Assembly (NCBI GenBank): GCA_038206395.1
Contig: JBBRAX010000012.1
Location: 58,767 to 122,766, forward strand
Source: JAGSPQ01 sp038206395
GTDB lineage: Bacteria > Myxococcota > Myxococcia > Myxococcales > Myxococcaceae
Direction: 5' to 3'
DNA length: 64,000 bases
This document shows, piece after piece, positions 18,929-27,877 of the stretch. Each line of letters starts with the position of its first letter. Position 1 is the first letter of the stretch. The position numbers were made by a program, and so were the translations under genes. Below the pieces are notes generated by a model. It worked only from the letters and a program-made list of their open reading frames with translations. It searched no databases and was not told the DNA's origin.

Positions 18929-20396
18929 CCAGCGCGCGCTGCAGCACCGCTGCGGCCGCCTCGTCCGACCACCCAGAGACCAGCTGCCCCGCCGCGTTCA
19001 GCAAGATCGCGTTGATCGACTCGGTCATGCTCTCGAACGGCGACAGCAGCACCACGCGCAGGCCTGGCCTCTCGACCTCGAGCGCGAGGATGCGCTGCTT
19101 GATCGCCTCGGTCAGCCGCCCGCTGCTGATGATGAGCGCGTCAGGCGCCTCGTCCAACGCCGCCAGCACATCGCCCCGCACCATCGGCTGCGCCTTCATG
19201 CCCAGCAGCAGCTTCTCGAGCCGCGCGCAGTCGTTCGCGTCAGGCTCGACCACCACCACCTTCACCGCCGCCCTCTTCACCTTCGGCTGGTTCCTTCGCC
19301 GCGCAATCACCTGGCCCACCAGCCGCTGCAGGTCGGGCAGCTCGAATGGCTTCAGCAGGTACGCGTCGGCCCGCTGCGCCTGCAGCTCGCGCACGGACTC
19401 GCGCGACGCGTACCCCGTCATCATCACCAGCGCAGTGTCTTCGCTTGCCGCGCGCACCGCCCGCGCCACGTCTTCGCCGCTGGCGCCCGGCAGGTTCTTG
19501 TCGGTCAGCACCGCGTCGAAGCGCTGCGACTTCAGCAACGGCATCGCCTCTTCCGCCGTGCGCACCGTCGTCACCGCGTAGCCCCCCAGCTCGAGCCCGC
19601 GCTGCAGCATCGGGCCAATCGCCACGTCGTCTTCCACGAGCAGCACCGTCGGCAGGGCGTCGTTCTGCGGCGACGGCGCAACAGCGGCCGGCGCGTCGAC
19701 CTTCGCCCACAACAGAATCCGGAACTCGGTGGTGGCCCAGGGAAGGCGCAGTGGGTCGGCCCGCTCGACGACGCCGACCTCACCGCCCGCCGCTTCCATC
19801 ATTCGCCGCGCGATCGCGAGGCCCAGGCCCGAACCCTTCTCGACCGGCTTGGTGGTGAAGCGCGGCTCGAAGATGCGCTCGAGAATCGCTGGTGCGATGC
19901 CGGTGCCCTCGTCACTGACCCGCACCTCGATGCGCCCGTCGTGCTTCGCGCTCGCGCACACCCGCACACAGATGCGCCCCGCGTCGCCCACCGCGTCCAG
20001 CGCATTGAAGAGCACGTTCGTCAGCGCATGCGTCAGCGCGTCCGGCCCACCGTGCGCGAACACCCCGGACGGCGGCGGCTCGTAGCTGAACTTCGCGCCC
20101 AGCCGCTTCAGCCGCAGCTGGCACAGGTCGATCGCCTGTTGCACCACCGGCGCCAGCTCGAAGAGCCCCGGGCCCGCCGCCTCGGGAGAAAGAAATCGCT
20201 GGTACGACCGCAGCAGCTCTTCGAGCCGGGCGAGCTGCGACATCACCATCGGCCACTCGGCCTGCTTCGACACCGCCTCTCCTGCGCCCCGCTGAATCAG
20301 CTGCAGGCCCAGCTTGATGCCCATCAGCGGGTGGCGGAGCTCGTGAATCAGCCCCGCGGTCAGCAGCTCAGCCGGCGGCTGTTCCTTCTTTGGCAT
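18918..20396 (-). CDS. Histidine kinase with one active and one degenerate receiver domain
   Basis: A 492-residue protein with no sensory domain. The phosphoacceptor motif LIHELRHPLMG is at residues 16-26, and the ATPase domain shows NVLFNALDAVG, VSDEGTGIAP and GSGLGLAIARRMM. The first receiver (about 255-370) has EDD and a normal phosphoacceptor aspartate in AVLTDKNLPG. The second (about 385-490) keeps the fold (VVVVEPDAND) but has Ser where the aspartate belongs (DALIISSG), so it should not be phosphorylated. The start ATG overlaps the aminotransferase stop (ATGA), a clear sign of coupling of metabolism and signalling. It probably reads a signal through partner proteins. Confidence 0.88.
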   Translation of the reverse strand: MPKKEQPPAELLTAGLIHELRHPLMGIKLGLQLIQRGAGEAVSKQAEWPMVMSQLARLEELLRSYQRFLSPEAAGPGLFELAPVVQQAIDLCQLRLKRLGAKFSYEPPPSGVFAHGGPDALTHALTNVLFNALDAVGDAGRICVRVCASAKHDGRIEVRVSDEGTGIAPAILERIFEPRFTTKPVEKGSGLGLAIARRMMEAAGGEVGVVERADPLRLPWATTEFRILLWAKVDAPAAVAPSPQNDALPTVLLVEDDVAIGPMLQRGLELGGYAVTTVRTAEEAMPLLKSQRFDAVLTDKNLPGASGEDVARAVRAASEDTALVMMTGYASRESVRELQAQRADAYLLKPFELPDLQRLVGQVIARRRNQPKVKRAAVKVVVVEPDANDCARLEKLLLGMKAQPMVRGDVLAALDEAPDALIISSGRLTEAIKQRILALEVERPGLRVVLLSPFESMTESINAILLNAAGQLVSGWSDEAAAAVLQRALGGG

Positions 20397-21778
20397 CAGG
20401 CCCACGCACCCGACTTCTTCACCCCGTCGAACACCTCACGCAGAATCGCCACCACCGTGTCGATGGTCTGCGCGTCGATGGTCATCGCCGGCTGGATGCG
20501 GAAGATGGGGTCGAAGGACAGGCAGATGAGCCCGCGCTTCAGGCACCCTTCGAACATCGTCTTGCACACCTCGCGCGAGACGAGCTCTTTGGTGTCGCGG
20601 TTCTTCACCAGCTCGAGCGCGAGCAGCAGCCCCTGGCCGCGCACGTCACCCACGAAAGGGTAGTCGTCGTAGAAGGGCTTCAGCTTGTCGAGGAAGTACT
20701 CGCCCATCTTGCGCGCGTTCTCGACCAGCCCTTCTTCGTCGATGATGTTCAGCGAGGCGAGCGCCGCGGCCGAGGCCAGCGGGTTGCCGCCGTAGCTCGA
20801 CGACGAGCCAGAAGGATTCGCCCACGGCTTCGACTGCACGATGTCGTCGCGCGAGATGAGGCCCGTCACCGGCAGCCCGCCGCCGAACTGCTTGCCGATG
20901 GTCACGATGTCGGGCGCGGTGCCCGTGTGCTCGCTGCCCCAGTACTTCCCGGTGCGGCCGAAGCCCGTAATCATCTCGTCGACAATCAGCAGCGCGTCGA
21001 ACTTCTTCGCCATCGCCTTCACCGCCGGCAACCACTCTTTCGGCGGCGGGTTGTTGCCCCCGGCGCCCAGCATCGGCTCGACCAGGAACGCCGCGATCGC
21101 CCCCGACGTCGCCGACTTCACCTGGCCTTCGGCGAGCTCCACGCACGCGAGGCCGCACGACGGGTATTTCAGCTTCAGCGGGCAGCGGTAGCAGTTGGCG
21201 TACGGCACCAGGTGGTTGCCCGGCACCAGCGGGCCGAGCCCCTTCTTGAAGTCAGAGCCCATCAGGCTCAACACCCCCATCGTCTTGCCGTGAAACCCGC
21301 CCCAAAAGCTCACAAACTCAGACTTGCCTGTGTAGCATTTGGCCAATCGCAGTGCAGACTCGACCGCTTCTGCGCCACCCGAGTACAGCTGCAGCCGGTG
21401 CACGCCCGGCGCGGGCGCGTGGGTCGCGACCTTCTGCATCAGCTCGACGCGCGCGGTGGAGGAAAAGCTGCCCGCCGACACGCGCTGCACCTGCTTGCTG
21501 ATCGCCGCCGTCCACTTCGGGTGTGAGTGCCCCAGGCCGTTCACCCCGATCGCGCCCACGATGTCGAGGAAGGTGTTGCCGTCGAGGTCGGTGACCGTGT
21601 TTCCGCGCGCCTCGTCGACCACGATGCCCGCCATCGCCGAGTACCGCTGGTGGCCCGGCGCGTAGTGCTCTTCTTCCCTTGCCCGCGCTGCCCGGCTCTT
21701 CGGCCCCGGCACTTCGGTGACCAGGTGGGGCTTCTGATTTGCCGGCTGGCTGATCGTCCTCTCAGAGACAGGGGCCAT
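20396..21778 (-). CDS. Class III PLP aminotransferase (GABA/ornithine-type), copy 1
   Basis: A 460-residue fold-type I aminotransferase. The PLP lysine is in IVTIGKQFGGG (about residue 297), the cofactor aspartate in LLIVDEMITGFGRTG, and the phosphate pocket in YSGGAEAVESALRLA. A Cys cluster, YANCYRCPLKLKYPSC and CGLAC, occurs in a loop seen in some 4-aminobutyrate-type enzymes and may bind metal. Good ribosome-binding site (AAGGAG). It faces a paralogue across a 51-bp divergent region. Substrate not determinable; omega-amino acids or diamines are likely. Confidence 0.88.
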   Translation of the reverse strand: MAPVSERTISQPANQKPHLVTEVPGPKSRAARAREEEHYAPGHQRYSAMAGIVVDEARGNTVTDLDGNTFLDIVGAIGVNGLGHSHPKWTAAISKQVQRVSAGSFSSTARVELMQKVATHAPAPGVHRLQLYSGGAEAVESALRLAKCYTGKSEFVSFWGGFHGKTMGVLSLMGSDFKKGLGPLVPGNHLVPYANCYRCPLKLKYPSCGLACVELAEGQVKSATSGAIAAFLVEPMLGAGGNNPPPKEWLPAVKAMAKKFDALLIVDEMITGFGRTGKYWGSEHTGTAPDIVTIGKQFGGGLPVTGLISRDDIVQSKPWANPSGSSSSYGGNPLASAAALASLNIIDEEGLVENARKMGEYFLDKLKPFYDDYPFVGDVRGQGLLLALELVKNRDTKELVSREVCKTMFEGCLKRGLICLSFDPIFRIQPAMTIDAQTIDTVVAILREVFDGVKKSGAWA

Positions 21779-21792
21779 GGGGGTAAAACTCC

Positions 21793-21821
21793 TTGACAGG
21801 TTTCTGACCGGCTCGTACGAC
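21793..21821 (+). promoter_or_regulatory. Sigma-70-type promoter of aminotransferase copy 2, probably giving a leaderless mRNA
   Basis: A perfect -35 box TTGACA (21793-21798), a 17-bp spacer and a -10-like TACGAC (21816-21821). Initiation 6-9 bases later would fall at or next to the ATG at 21830, and no ribosome-binding site precedes that ATG, so a leaderless transcript is predicted. The -35 overlaps, on the other strand, the ribosome-binding site of the divergent aminotransferase. Confidence 0.55.
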
Positions 21822-21829
21822 CCGCCGCA

Positions 21830-23203
21830 ATGGGTTTAGGTATCGCGTTTCAAAAAAAACAGCCAATCATTAACACCGAAGTCCCCGGCCCGAAGTCGCT
21901 GGCCGCGTGGCAGAAGCAGAACACAGTCATCGGGCCCGGCCTTCAGCGCGTGGTGCAGTGGGCGCGCGTCAGCCTGGTTCGCGGGCAGGGCCCGTTTCTC
22001 GAAGACGAAGACGGCAACGTCTTCCTCGACTTCATGGGCGGCAGCGGCGTCAACAGCATCGGCCACTCGCACCCGACCTACATCGCGCGGATGACGCAGC
22101 AGGTGCAGCAGCTGACCATCGGCTCGTTCAACACCCCGGCGCGGGTGAAGATGTTGGAAGAGTTCCAGTCGATCTTCCCCAAAGGCCTCGACCGCGTGCA
22201 GTTCTTCAGCGGCGGCACTGAGGCGGTCGAAGGCGCGCTGCGGCTCGCCAAAGCCCACACGGGGAAATACGAGTTCGTCGCCTTCTGGCAGGCGTACCAC
22301 GGCAAGACGATGGGGGCCCTCGCCCTCACCGACGGCACGCGCAAGGGCCTCGGGCCGATGCCGCCAGGGGCGCTGTTCGCTCCATACGCGTACTGCTTCC
22401 GGTGCCCGCTGAAGAAGACGTTTCCCTCGTGCCAATGGGCGTGCGTCGATCACGTGCGCGCTGAGATCAAGGCGTCGTCCGCCGGCTCGCTGGCCGGCAT
22501 CATCGTCGAGCCCATTCAGGGCCGCGCTGGCAACATCACGCCGCCGCCGGGCTACCTCAAAGAGCTCAAGAAGGTCGCGCAGGACAACGGCGCCCTGCTG
22601 ATCGTCGACGAGACGATGACGTGTATGGGTAGAACCGGAAGGATGTTTGCCTTTGAGTACGACGACGTCATTCCAGACATCGTCATCGTCGGCAAAGGCC
22701 TGGGCTCTGGCTACCCGGTGACGGCTGTTCTGTCGACCGCCGAGCTCATGAAGGCGAAGCCCTTCTCAGACCCGAGCTTCAACTCTTCCAGCTTCGCCGC
22801 CTTCCCGATGGCGTGCACCGCCGTGGGCGCGACGATTGAGGTCACCAAGGCCGAGAACCTGCCCGCGAAGGCGTACGCGCTGGGCGCCGAGCTGCTGGCC
22901 GAGCTGAAGAAGATGGAAAAGGAAGTGCCGATCATGGGCGAGGCGCGCGGCCTCGGGCTGATGCTCGGGTTCGAGCTGGTCGAGAACAAGCAGACGCTGG
23001 CCCCGGTGAACTCGCAGCAGATGGAAGAGATCTTCATGGATCTGCTGCGCAACGGGGTGCTGGTGATGTTCGGCTCCAGCGGCTCGGGCAACAGCATGCG
23101 GCTCTACCCCCCGCTGAACATCGATCGCGAGATCGCGCTCAAAGGCATCGCGATCATCAAGGAAGTCCTGCTGCGCCAGAGCGCCCGCATGGGGGCCATT
23201 TGA
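21830..23203 (+). CDS. Class III PLP aminotransferase, copy 2 (head-to-head paralogue)
   Basis: A 457-residue aminotransferase clearly homologous to the divergent copy: both start with a variable tail, then TEVPGPKS, share GNxFLDxxGxxGVNxxGHSHP, FSGGTEAVEGALRLAKAHTGK, the Cys loop (YCFRCPLKKTFPSC, WAC) and the PLP region DIVIVGKGLGSGYPVTA. Copy 2 has DETMTCMGRTG where copy 1 has DEMITGFGRTG, an active-site difference that suggests different substrates. RidA follows with a 4-base overlap, consistent with clearing reactive enamine/imine by-products of the PLP chemistry. Confidence 0.88.
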   Translation: MGLGIAFQKKQPIINTEVPGPKSLAAWQKQNTVIGPGLQRVVQWARVSLVRGQGPFLEDEDGNVFLDFMGGSGVNSIGHSHPTYIARMTQQVQQLTIGSFNTPARVKMLEEFQSIFPKGLDRVQFFSGGTEAVEGALRLAKAHTGKYEFVAFWQAYHGKTMGALALTDGTRKGLGPMPPGALFAPYAYCFRCPLKKTFPSCQWACVDHVRAEIKASSAGSLAGIIVEPIQGRAGNITPPPGYLKELKKVAQDNGALLIVDETMTCMGRTGRMFAFEYDDVIPDIVIVGKGLGSGYPVTAVLSTAELMKAKPFSDPSFNSSSFAAFPMACTAVGATIEVTKAENLPAKAYALGAELLAELKKMEKEVPIMGEARGLGLMLGFELVENKQTLAPVNSQQMEEIFMDLLRNGVLVMFGSSGSGNSMRLYPPLNIDREIALKGIAIIKEVLLRQSARMGAI

Positions 23204-23583
23204 TCGAACGCATCCAGCCGAAGGGCGTCTACGAAGCGAAGGGCTACAGCCACGCCGTGAAGCGCGGCAACATCGTCTTCGTCGCGGGCCAGGTCTCGAA
23301 GGACGTCGACAACCAACTGGTGGGCAAGGGCGACATCGTCGCGCAGGTCGACCAGGTCTTTCGCAACTTGAAGCTCGTCGTCGAGGCTTCCGGCGCGACG
23401 CTTCACGACGTGGTGAAGCTCAACATCTACACCACCGACCTGAAGCACTTCCGCCCGTTCATCAAAGACGGGCGCGACAAGTACTTCGCCACCCACCCGC
23501 CCGCGACGACCTTCCTCGTGGTCTCGAGCCTCGCCGACCCAAACTTCCTGTTGGAAATCGACGCCGTCGCCCTGACCGAGTGA
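23200..23583 (+). CDS. ridA: RidA-family enamine/imine deaminase
   Basis: A 127-residue trimeric RidA/YjgF protein that hydrolyses reactive 2-aminoacrylate-type intermediates. Family features: YSHAVKRGNIVFVAGQVSKD near the N-terminus, QVFRNLKLVVEASGATLHDVVKLNIYTTDL in the middle and PATTFLVVSSLADPNFLLEIDAVA at the end (each given in part). It starts with TTG overlapping the aminotransferase stop (TTGA), so the two are translationally coupled. The short stop-to-stop distance to the convergent pfkB gene (1 bp) leaves no room for a terminator. Confidence 0.9.
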   Translation: MIERIQPKGVYEAKGYSHAVKRGNIVFVAGQVSKDVDNQLVGKGDIVAQVDQVFRNLKLVVEASGATLHDVVKLNIYTTDLKHFRPFIKDGRDKYFATHPPATTFLVVSSLADPNFLLEIDAVALTE

Positions 23584-23584
23584 G

Positions 23585-24406
23585 TCAGCGACGCAGCGAC
23601 GCGCGCATCGACGTGAAGTCGGCGGCGGTCAGCTTCGGGATTCCCGTCTGCTTCACCGCCAGCGAGCCGCAGTAGTTCGCGAACCGCGCCGCCTCGAGTA
23701 CGCCGAAGCCTTTCGCCAGCGCAAAGGCGAAGCCCGCGAGGAAGCAGTCGCCCGCGCCGCTCGCGTCGATCTCCTCGGCCGGGAAACCCGGCACGTGGGT
23801 GCGCTTCCTCCCTTCGACAATCTCGCAGCCCTGGTTGCCCTTGGTGATGATGAGCACCGGCCCGTCGACGTCCACGAACGCCGCTTCCTCTTCGCTGCCT
23901 TTGAGGAAGTCGATCTGCTTCACCGGGTGGTTCGTCTTCGACAGCGGCACCAGCCCGATGACCCCGTCGGGGCCGAGCACGCGAAGGATGCTCTGCAGAT
24001 CCGCCACCACCACCTCCGACAGCTCGCGCAGCTTCGACACCGCCTCGGGCAGCACCTCGCCCGCACAGCCATTGGCGATCGAAATTCTGGCGCTCGTCGT
24101 CAGGTCGGCCGCGCGAATCGGCGCGCACAGCGCCTTCACCGTGCCCACCCGCCGGCCGCTGGTGAAGTCGTCGAGGAAGCACGTCGTCGGCAGCGTCTCG
24201 TCGACCGTCGACGGGCGAACCAGGTCGTTCGTGTAGAGGAAGTCCTTCCCGACCTTCGACACCACCTCGTAGTCGGCCTCGAGCGCCTCGAGCACGCTGC
24301 ACATGTAGGCGGTCGCCCCGCCCAGGGCCGAGAAGCGCTCGCCGCGCTGGGTGATGATCTCGTCGTGGGCGTAGTTGCCGATCACCAGCAGGTCGCGTGG
24401 CGCCAT
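23585..24406 (-). CDS. PfkB-family sugar/nucleoside kinase
   Basis: A 273-residue ribokinase-fold kinase. The start MAPRDLLVIGNYAHDE with ATG at 24406 is preferred to an ATG four codons upstream. The first family signature is in GGATAYMCSVLEAL, and the catalytic second signature DASGAGDCFLAGFAFAL is at about residues 223-239, with the base aspartate in GAGD. Substrate unknown. It converges on RidA. The first 87 codons plus 16 upstream bases (24146-24422) are repeated at 29660-29936 with 8 differences. Confidence 0.88.
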   Translation of the reverse strand: MAPRDLLVIGNYAHDEIITQRGERFSALGGATAYMCSVLEALEADYEVVSKVGKDFLYTNDLVRPSTVDETLPTTCFLDDFTSGRRVGTVKALCAPIRAADLTTSARISIANGCAGEVLPEAVSKLRELSEVVVADLQSILRVLGPDGVIGLVPLSKTNHPVKQIDFLKGSEEEAAFVDVDGPVLIITKGNQGCEIVEGRKRTHVPGFPAEEIDASGAGDCFLAGFAFALAKGFGVLEAARFANYCGSLAVKQTGIPKLTAADFTSMRASLRR

Positions 24407-24422
24407 GGACGACCGCATCTTA
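24146..24422. repeat. 277-bp direct repeat, intact copy (pairs with 29660-29936)
   Basis: The 5' end of the pfkB gene and 16 bp in front of it recur 5514 bp downstream in the same orientation. By eye 269 of 277 positions match, with no gaps. The match begins and stops abruptly on both sides. The copies bracket a segment of about 5.2 kb containing broken genes. Confidence 0.9.
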
Positions 24423-24438
24423 CTAGTAGCTTTCAGCG

Positions 24439-26222
24439 ATGCGCGATCGTCCTGTGTGGCTGCTGGTCCTGGGCTTCGTGTCCTGCGGTGATTGCTCGGG
24501 TGGAGGCGGCAGTGGCGGAGGAACCGGAGGATCGGGCGGCAGCGGCGGTGGCTCGTCGTCGTCGTCGTCGTCCTTCGTCTACGCGCTGACGGAAGCCGCG
24601 GGCGAGTGGAGCCTCACCGGCGCGACCGACCCAACCCTCGACTGCGTCTCGACCACCACCGCGTCGAAGCAGTCGATCGTATTTGGATCGGCGGTCTCGA
24701 AGGCGGCCCAGTTCGTGCCCGTCGCGGGGCCCTGCTCGTCGCTCGCGAAGCTCTCGCTCAATGTCGGCAAGATTGAAGGCACGCGCACCTGCACGACGGG
24801 CACGCCGCGGGCCTGCCCTCAGTTTCCGACTGCCGCGCACGACGAGCCGCTGTTCCTGGTCATCGCTCCCACGAAGAATCTCACGGCGAACCCCGCGGAC
24901 GGCATGGCCTTCATTCCGCAGCTCACGCTCAAGCTGCCGCAGTTTTGTGAGAACGGCGTCTGGGATCTGGCGAAGGCGCCGGTGAGACGCGGCAGGAAGC
25001 GGGAGAGTGGAAGTGGTCGACCGTGCGCGAGCTCTCGCCCACCAACACCGTCGAGCGGCAGACGACGCGTACCCGCATCGACGCCACCACGATGACCGTC
25101 GCGCTCGAGGAGAACGGCGTCGCTGTCGACAGCTTCGTCGCGCCGATTCGGCAGTCGGGCTGTTTCGACAGCTCGACACCTCCGGCCCCGGGGTGTGCCC
25201 AACCGCCTGCGCCGACCAACTGCACCGGCTCGACCGCCAAATGCGACGCGGCGCAGCTGGCGAAGATCAACCCCAAGATCACTGCCGCGCTGGCGAAGGG
25301 AAAAGAGTGTCTGGCTCGGCACAAGGGGTACGACCCCACCGGCAAAGGCGTCGATCTCAACATGGGCAAGATCGACCTCTCTTGCAGCACCAACCCCTGC
25401 GAGGACTACGGCTATCTCGACCCTCTGGTCGACGGCCGCCACAACTTGATGGTGAACGTCGCGAAGAACAACGACAGCGAGCTCGCGCGCACGATCTTCC
25501 ACGAGATGCTGCACGCCACTCGCGCTTCAGTCTCCAGGATTGGCTGGTCAAAGCCGCAGGCAAGGCGTGCAAGGCGCAGCTCGCTGACCGCACCTACGCG
25601 TGCGAGCAGCTGTGCTTTGCGAAGACGCCGACCTCGTGTGACTGCATCCGGTGTCTGACGCCTGACGGGAAGAAGCCCACCCAGGACGTCTGCAAGAAGT
25701 GCGCAGCGGCGTATGGCGCGTGCGCGGGTCGACAGGAGCCCAACGGCACCGGCGGCATGCGCGCGGTCGCCAGCACGGTCGGGGCGGTATGCAAGACCCG
25801 AATCTTCTGCGACACGAAAGCCGAGTGCGACACCGCGTGCGGGTGGTTCGGACCCTGCAAGCCGATCAAGGCAACGTGCAACCACGTACGACCTGAAGAC
25901 CAACGAGTTCACGGAAGGCACGCTGTCGTGGGCGCTCCGCTACGTGTTCGAGGTGCCCTCCGCCCAGGTGGTTCCCGCGCCGCGGTTGCAGGTGTGGGAT
26001 CGCTGCCTGTACCTGATCGATCCGCCGATCGGAGTCGAGGAGAGCGCGGCGGTCTCCGAGGCAGGCTGCTTGATCGTCGAGACCGATGGCGGCATCGAGA
26101 CCACGCGACGGGTCTTCGGCACGCTCTTCCGCTTCGACCCGAAGACCGGCACGACGACGACAGCTCCGGACGCCCGCGTCGTCCGCGTCGAAGGCGCGAT
26201 CCCGGGCGGGTATCACCCGTGA
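24439..26222 (+). pseudogene. Broken lipoprotein with a metallopeptidase-like HEMLH motif and Cys-rich region
   Basis: Frame 1 encodes a lipoprotein start (SCGDCSGGGGSGGGTGG) and a domain to about 24970. The protein then continues in another frame to about 25520 (AGEWKWSTVREL ... LARTIFHEMLHA, a zinc-protease-like HExxH) and in a third frame to about 25885 with a Cys-rich part (YACEQLCFAKTPTSCDCIRC, VCKKCAAAYGACAG). A last frame (YDLKTNEFTEGTLSWALRYV ... EGAIPGGYHP) ends at 26222. Each switch can be repaired by one C: missing at about 24974 and 25514, extra at about 25885. The gene is therefore either a pseudogene or carries sequencing errors. The part after 25885 may be a different gene fused by the damage. 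Confidence 0.65.
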
Positions 26223-27536
26223 ACCGGCACCGGCTGCCCGCGCTGGGCGCACTCGCGCTGGTGATTGCTGGACCTGCGCGCGACCGCTTCGAGGTGAGCC
26301 ACGGCCCGAAGGTGATCGTGCTGCTGGCGCTCGCCGCCGCGCTGATGTGGAAGGGCAGGGTGCCGCTTGGGCAGTGGCGCGCAAGCGAGTGGCTCGTGAT
26401 CGCTGTCTTCGCGCTCGCCGCGGTCAGCGGATTGCTGGCGAACAGTCCCGCGCTGCCCGCTCGCGCTCGGCGCCGGAGCGGTCGCCCTCATGCTCGGCGT
26501 CTCGGCCCAGCCCGATCGCGACCATTGGATTTTGTGGACATCAATTGCCGCGGTCATCGTCGCCGCGGTCGGGCTGCTCGAGATGGCCGGGGTCGTCGAG
26601 CTCGCGCCTCATGGACGCGCGCCCAGCTCGACGATGGGACAGCGCAACGCCCTCGCGCACTTCCTGTTGCTCGCGAGTCCCGTGATCTGGAGCCGCGCGC
26701 TCGCGTCGCGCCGGTGGTTGATCGCGATCGCGTTGATCGCCGCGGTGATCGTCGGCACCCGCTCGCGCGCGGCGTGGGTGGTCGGCCCGCCGCTGCTCGT
26801 CTTGTTCTCCGTGCTCACCCGTCGCGCGGCGGTGCTGAAGCCGATCGGGTTCGCGGCGATCGGCGCGGGGGTCGGAGTGCTCGCTCCGATCGTGCTGCGG
26901 TGGCGGCAGGCGAACCCGTACGGCGATACGCTCTCGCGGCTGGTCGAGTGGAGATCCGGCAGCGGGTGGAGCCGGATCGTCGAGTGGACCGCGTCGATCG
27001 CGCTGTGGAAGGCGGACCCGCTGCTCGGCATCGGGCCGGGCAATTGGTTCCTCTCTTACGGCCTGCAGCACGGCGGATCCCGCTTCCCGCATTCCGATCA
27101 CGTCGCGCTGCTGGTCGAGCGTGGGCTCGTGGGCGCGCTGCTCTGGGTCGCGCTCGCGCTCGCTGTCGGCGGAAGGTCGCGCGATCCCGTCGTCCTGTGC
27201 ACGATCGTCGCGGCCGCTGCGCTCGGGGCGCTCGACTCGGTCATGCAGCTGCCAGCGCCCTTGCTGCTCGTCACGATGGTCGCGTTTGCCGGATCGCGGG
27301 ACGAGGTCGCTGCGCTGCGGTCCCCGATTGCGACGGGGCCACGCCGTTCGATCGCCTCGAGCTCGCCGCCACGCTCGATCCGCTCGACGGCGAGGTGCGG
27401 GTCACGCTGGCCGAGGCGTGGTCGAGCGCGGGCGATTGCATGAAGGCCCGCCTCCACCTGGACGCTGCGCTGTGGTTGGTGCCGGGTCACCCTGCGCTGA
27501 AGGCCCTCGAGGCGCGGTGTCCGCTGCTACGGTCGC
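26219..27536 (+). pseudogene. Broken O-antigen-ligase/polymerase-like membrane protein
   Basis: Starts at a GTG overlapping the previous stop (GTGA). The N-terminal helices (LPALGALALVIAG, VIVLLALAAALMW, LVIAVFALAAVSGLLA) lead to a frame switch at about 26455, where one extra C in CTGCCCGCTC restores the reading LALGAGAVALMLGVSAQPD. The central part has several helices and the Wzy_C pattern GNWFLSYG ... HSDHVALLVERGLVGALLW. A second switch at about 27330, one C short in GGTCCCCGAT, leads to a helical tail with TPR-like features (LDPLDGEVRVTLAEAWSSAG). The family polymerises or ligates surface polysaccharide. The true end is unclear; no stop is reached in that frame before 28027. Confidence 0.65.
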
Positions 27537-27538
27537 CT

Positions 27539-27871
27539 TTATCGCCGCGGCGGCACCTGACTTCGTTCTACGGCATCTACGCCCCGCACGCCGCGCTGCG
27601 GCCTCTCGTCACCCTGCCGCCGCCGACGACACCTGCAGCGCCTCAACTGACCTTCGCCTCCTTCACCTCGCCCGAAAAGAAGCGCAAGCCTCGCCTCGTC
27701 CTTCGACAGGCTCAGGAGGCCCCCGCCACCGCGCGCCTCGGCGAAAGGCAACTCGCCGCCAAGCGCAGGCCGGTGCTCTCCGCGAAGCTCGGCCTCGATG
27801 CCTTCGTTCGCCAGTGCGTCGCGCATCAGCGTCGCTTCCCCGAGCCTCCGGGCGTGGTCGACCTTCGTCAT
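27539..27871 (-). CDS. DUF2007-like small protein, C-terminal part doubtful
   Basis: Starts MTKVDHARRLGEATLMRDAL with an excellent ribosome-binding site (GGAGG) that overlaps the stop of the upstream nucleotidyltransferase. Residues 1-50 (ANEGIEAELRGEHRPALGGELPF) follow the pattern of DUF2007 'putative signal transducing' proteins, which are usually about 70-80 residues. After residue 50 the similarity ends at a short repeat (27700-27716), and the frame continues as a low-complexity Arg/Gly tail to 27539. I read this as a small gene disrupted near its 3' end. Function of the family is not established. Confidence 0.45.
   Translation of the reverse strand: MTKVDHARRLGEATLMRDALANEGIEAELRGEHRPALGGELPFAEARGGGGLLSLSKDEARLALLFGRGEGGEGQLRRCRCRRRRQGDERPQRGVRGVDAVERSQVPPRR
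27700..27716. repeat. Short REP-like sequence (CCTTCGACAGGCTCAGG)
   Basis: This 17-base sequence closely resembles the dispersed CCTTCGACAAGCTCAGG-type element known from many proteobacterial genomes. Only this one copy was noticed here, so the assignment rests on remembered similarity. It lies inside the DUF2007-like frame exactly where family similarity ends. Confidence 0.35.
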
Positions 27872-27877
27872 TCGCTC

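Noticed and set aside
18876..20663. Long plus-strand frame opposite the histidine kinase
   Set aside because: Arg/His-rich low-complexity translation with no motif, antisense to a well-supported kinase gene.
24960..27340. Phase variation by C-run slippage
   Set aside because: The C runs are only 2-5 bases long, too short for the usual contingency loci; sequencing error or decay is likelier.
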